Assembly (NCBI GenBank): GCA_945622055.1
Contig: CALZBV010000098.1
Span: forward strand, 1-8,447
Length of the DNA stretch: 8,447 nt
Reading direction: 5' to 3'
Source of the DNA: an uncultured Clostridia bacterium
GTDB lineage: Bacteria > Bacillota > Clostridia > Lachnospirales > Lachnospiraceae
The notes beneath the pieces are model-generated. The model was not told the origin of the DNA. It saw only the letters and a program-made list of their open reading frames with translations, and did not search any database. The number at the start of each line of letters is the position of its first letter. The stretch's first letter is position 1. Below, piece by piece: positions 7,231 to 8,447 of this stretch. Both the position numbers and the translations under genes were made by a program.

Positions 7231-7237
7231 GAAGGAG
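7231..7237 (+). promoter_or_regulatory. Ribosome binding site fixing the paaK start
   Basis: GAAGGAG lies 8 nt before the ATG at 7246. An in-frame ATG at 7225 would add seven residues (MSEGEGI), but it has only a poor upstream site and would place this ribosome binding site inside the coding sequence. Confidence 0.75.
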
Positions 7238-7245
7238 AAGGCATA

Positions 7246-8447
7246 ATGATTTGGAACGAAGCAAAGGAATGTATGAGCAGAGATGAATTGATGACTCTGC
7301 AGGGAAAGCGCCTGGTAAAGACGGTAAACCATGTTTACCACAACGTTGAGTTTTACCGTAAGAAGATGCAGGCACTCGGTCTGGAGCCTGGTGATATCCG
7401 TGGAATCGAGGATTTGACAAAGCTTCCTTACACAACAAAAAATGATCTCAGGGATACATATCCGTTCGGATTGTTTGCGGTACCGCAGTCTGAGGTGGTA
7501 CGAATCCACGCTTCCAGTGGAACGACCGGTAAGGCAACGGTTGTCGGGTATACGCGCCATGACATTGATGTATGGGCAGAATGTGTTGCGCGCGCACTTA
7601 CCATGGCTGGTCTTACGAAGGAGGATACTATTCAGGTTGCATACGGATACGGTCTGTTCACCGGTGGACTTGGCGCACACTACGGTGCAGAAAATCTTGG
7701 TGCAACGGTAGTTCCGATGTCTACCGGTAATACGAAAAAGCTTGTTACGATGATGAAGGATTTCGGTGCAACTGCAATCGCCTGTACGCCGTCTTACCTG
7801 ATGCATATTGCTGAAACCTTAGAGGAAATGGGCGAAATTCCGAATATTAAGTTAAAGGCAGCCATCTGCGGTGCAGAGCCGTGGACGGAAAATATGCGTA
7901 AGCAGATTGAGGACAAGCTTCACATTAACGCATTTGATATTTACGGTCTGTCCGAGGTTATGGGACCGGGGGTTGCCTGTGACTGTAAGTATCACAAGGG
8001 ACTTCATGTATACGAGGACCATTTCCTTCCGGAGATTATCAGTGCGGATACGCTTGAGCCGGTTCCGGAAGGCGAGACCGGTGAGCTTGTGTTTACGACA
8101 CTTACGAAGGAGGCGCTTCCGCTGCTTCGTTATCGTACGAAGGACCTCACAAGTATTTCCTATGAGAAGTGTGAATGTGGCAGAACGCTTGCAAGAATCA
8201 GCCGGTTTAAGGGTCGTTCCGATGATATGCTGATTATTCGTGGTGTAAATGTATTCCCGTCTCAGATTGAAGCAGCACTTCTGGAAATGAGCGGAACAAC
8301 GCCGAACTACTTCATGATTGTTGACCGTCAGGGCAATTTGGATTCTCTTGAGGTTCAGGTGGAGGTTGAAGAGCGTTTCTTCTCTGACGAGATTCGTGAG
8401 CTTGAAAAGCTGAACAAGCAGATTGCTCATACGATTCAGCAGGCAAT
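7246..8447 (+). CDS. paaK: Phenylacetate-CoA ligase, C-terminal end cut off by the window
   Basis: The frame is open for 400 codons to the window end; PaaK proteins are about 430 residues, so only the last 30 or so are missing. This AMP-forming ligase joins phenylacetate or a related aryl-acetate to CoA. Visible motifs are the phosphate loop SSGTTGK (90-96), YGLSE (233-237), LLRYRTKDLT near 292-301 and the PaaK hallmark GRSDDMLIIRGVNVFPSQIE (323-342). Cys245, Cys247, His250, His254, Cys309 and Cys311 in VACDCKYHKGLH and CECGRT could hold a structural zinc, an inference from their spacing. It follows iorB by 23 nt in the same operon, so its substrate is probably the arylacetate that corresponds to the IorAB product, for example phenylacetate or indoleacetate. 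It could form the CoA ester at the cost of ATP, or run backwards to recover ATP from it. Confidence 0.93.
   Translation, partial: MIWNEAKECMSRDELMTLQGKRLVKTVNHVYHNVEFYRKKMQALGLEPGDIRGIEDLTKLPYTTKNDLRDTYPFGLFAVPQSEVVRIHASSGTTGKATVVGYTRHDIDVWAECVARALTMAGLTKEDTIQVAYGYGLFTGGLGAHYGAENLGATVVPMSTGNTKKLVTMMKDFGATAIACTPSYLMHIAETLEEMGEIPNIKLKAAICGAEPWTENMRKQIEDKLHINAFDIYGLSEVMGPGVACDCKYHKGLHVYEDHFLPEIISADTLEPVPEGETGELVFTTLTKEALPLLRYRTKDLTSISYEKCECGRTLARISRFKGRSDDMLIIRGVNVFPSQIEAALLEMSGTTPNYFMIVDRQGNLDSLEVQVEVEERFFSDEIRELEKLNKQIAHTIQQA

Noticed and set aside
7024..7806. 260-residue open frame on the minus strand
   Set aside because: It is antisense to both iorB and paaK, rich in Cys, His and Arg as shadow frames are, and has no recognisable motif.
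7852..8430. 192-residue open frame on the minus strand
   Set aside because: Antisense to the PaaK coding region with its conserved motifs; no family resemblance.

Overview
The window looks like a chromosomal segment from an anaerobic Gram-positive bacterium of the Clostridia, most likely Lachnospiraceae-like. This is an inference from gene content (a ferredoxin-dependent IorAB 2-oxoacid oxidoreductase, a CotH-type lipoprotein with a chitobiase-like module and a Thr/Pro/Ser-rich linker), from AGGAGG-type ribosome binding sites and from moderate GC. I see no RNA genes, insertion sequences or CRISPR arrays, and no phage genes.

The layout is two divergent gene sets around a regulatory gap of about 280 bp (4624-4902). 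To the left, on the minus strand, lie an acyl-CoA synthetase (4623-2989), a HerA/YjgR-like DUF853 ATPase (2922-1243) and a CotH-family lipoprotein (1206 to beyond position 1, C-terminus missing). The gaps are 66 and 36 nt with no visible terminator, so the three may be co-transcribed from a good sigma-A promoter (TTGACT-N17-TATACT, 4713-4685). To the right, on the plus strand, lies a tight operon iorA (4903-6639), iorB (6653-7222) and paaK (7246 to beyond the window end), with gaps of 13 and 23 nt and a strong ribosome binding site before each gene.

The right-hand operon forms an arylpyruvate/arylacetate module. IorAB interconverts aryl-2-oxoacids (indolepyruvate, phenylpyruvate) and aryl-acetyl-CoA using ferredoxin, and PaaK interconverts arylacetate and aryl-acetyl-CoA using ATP/AMP. 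The module could run oxidatively, fermenting aromatic amino acids, or reductively, salvaging environmental arylacetates to make aromatic amino acids; the sequence does not decide. The divergent acyl-CoA synthetase is a second adenylate-forming enzyme that may belong to the same physiology.

The least explained parts are the intergenic region and one coding repeat. The gap holds a 9-bp inverted repeat over the minus-strand promoter, a 13-bp tandem repeat in the middle, and a 10-bp palindrome at the plus-strand promoter. The ATPase gene carries a 33-bp coding repeat that encodes an 11-residue charged helical repeat. I do not see a clearly new biological system; the protein-coding content is recognisable and fairly ordinary.
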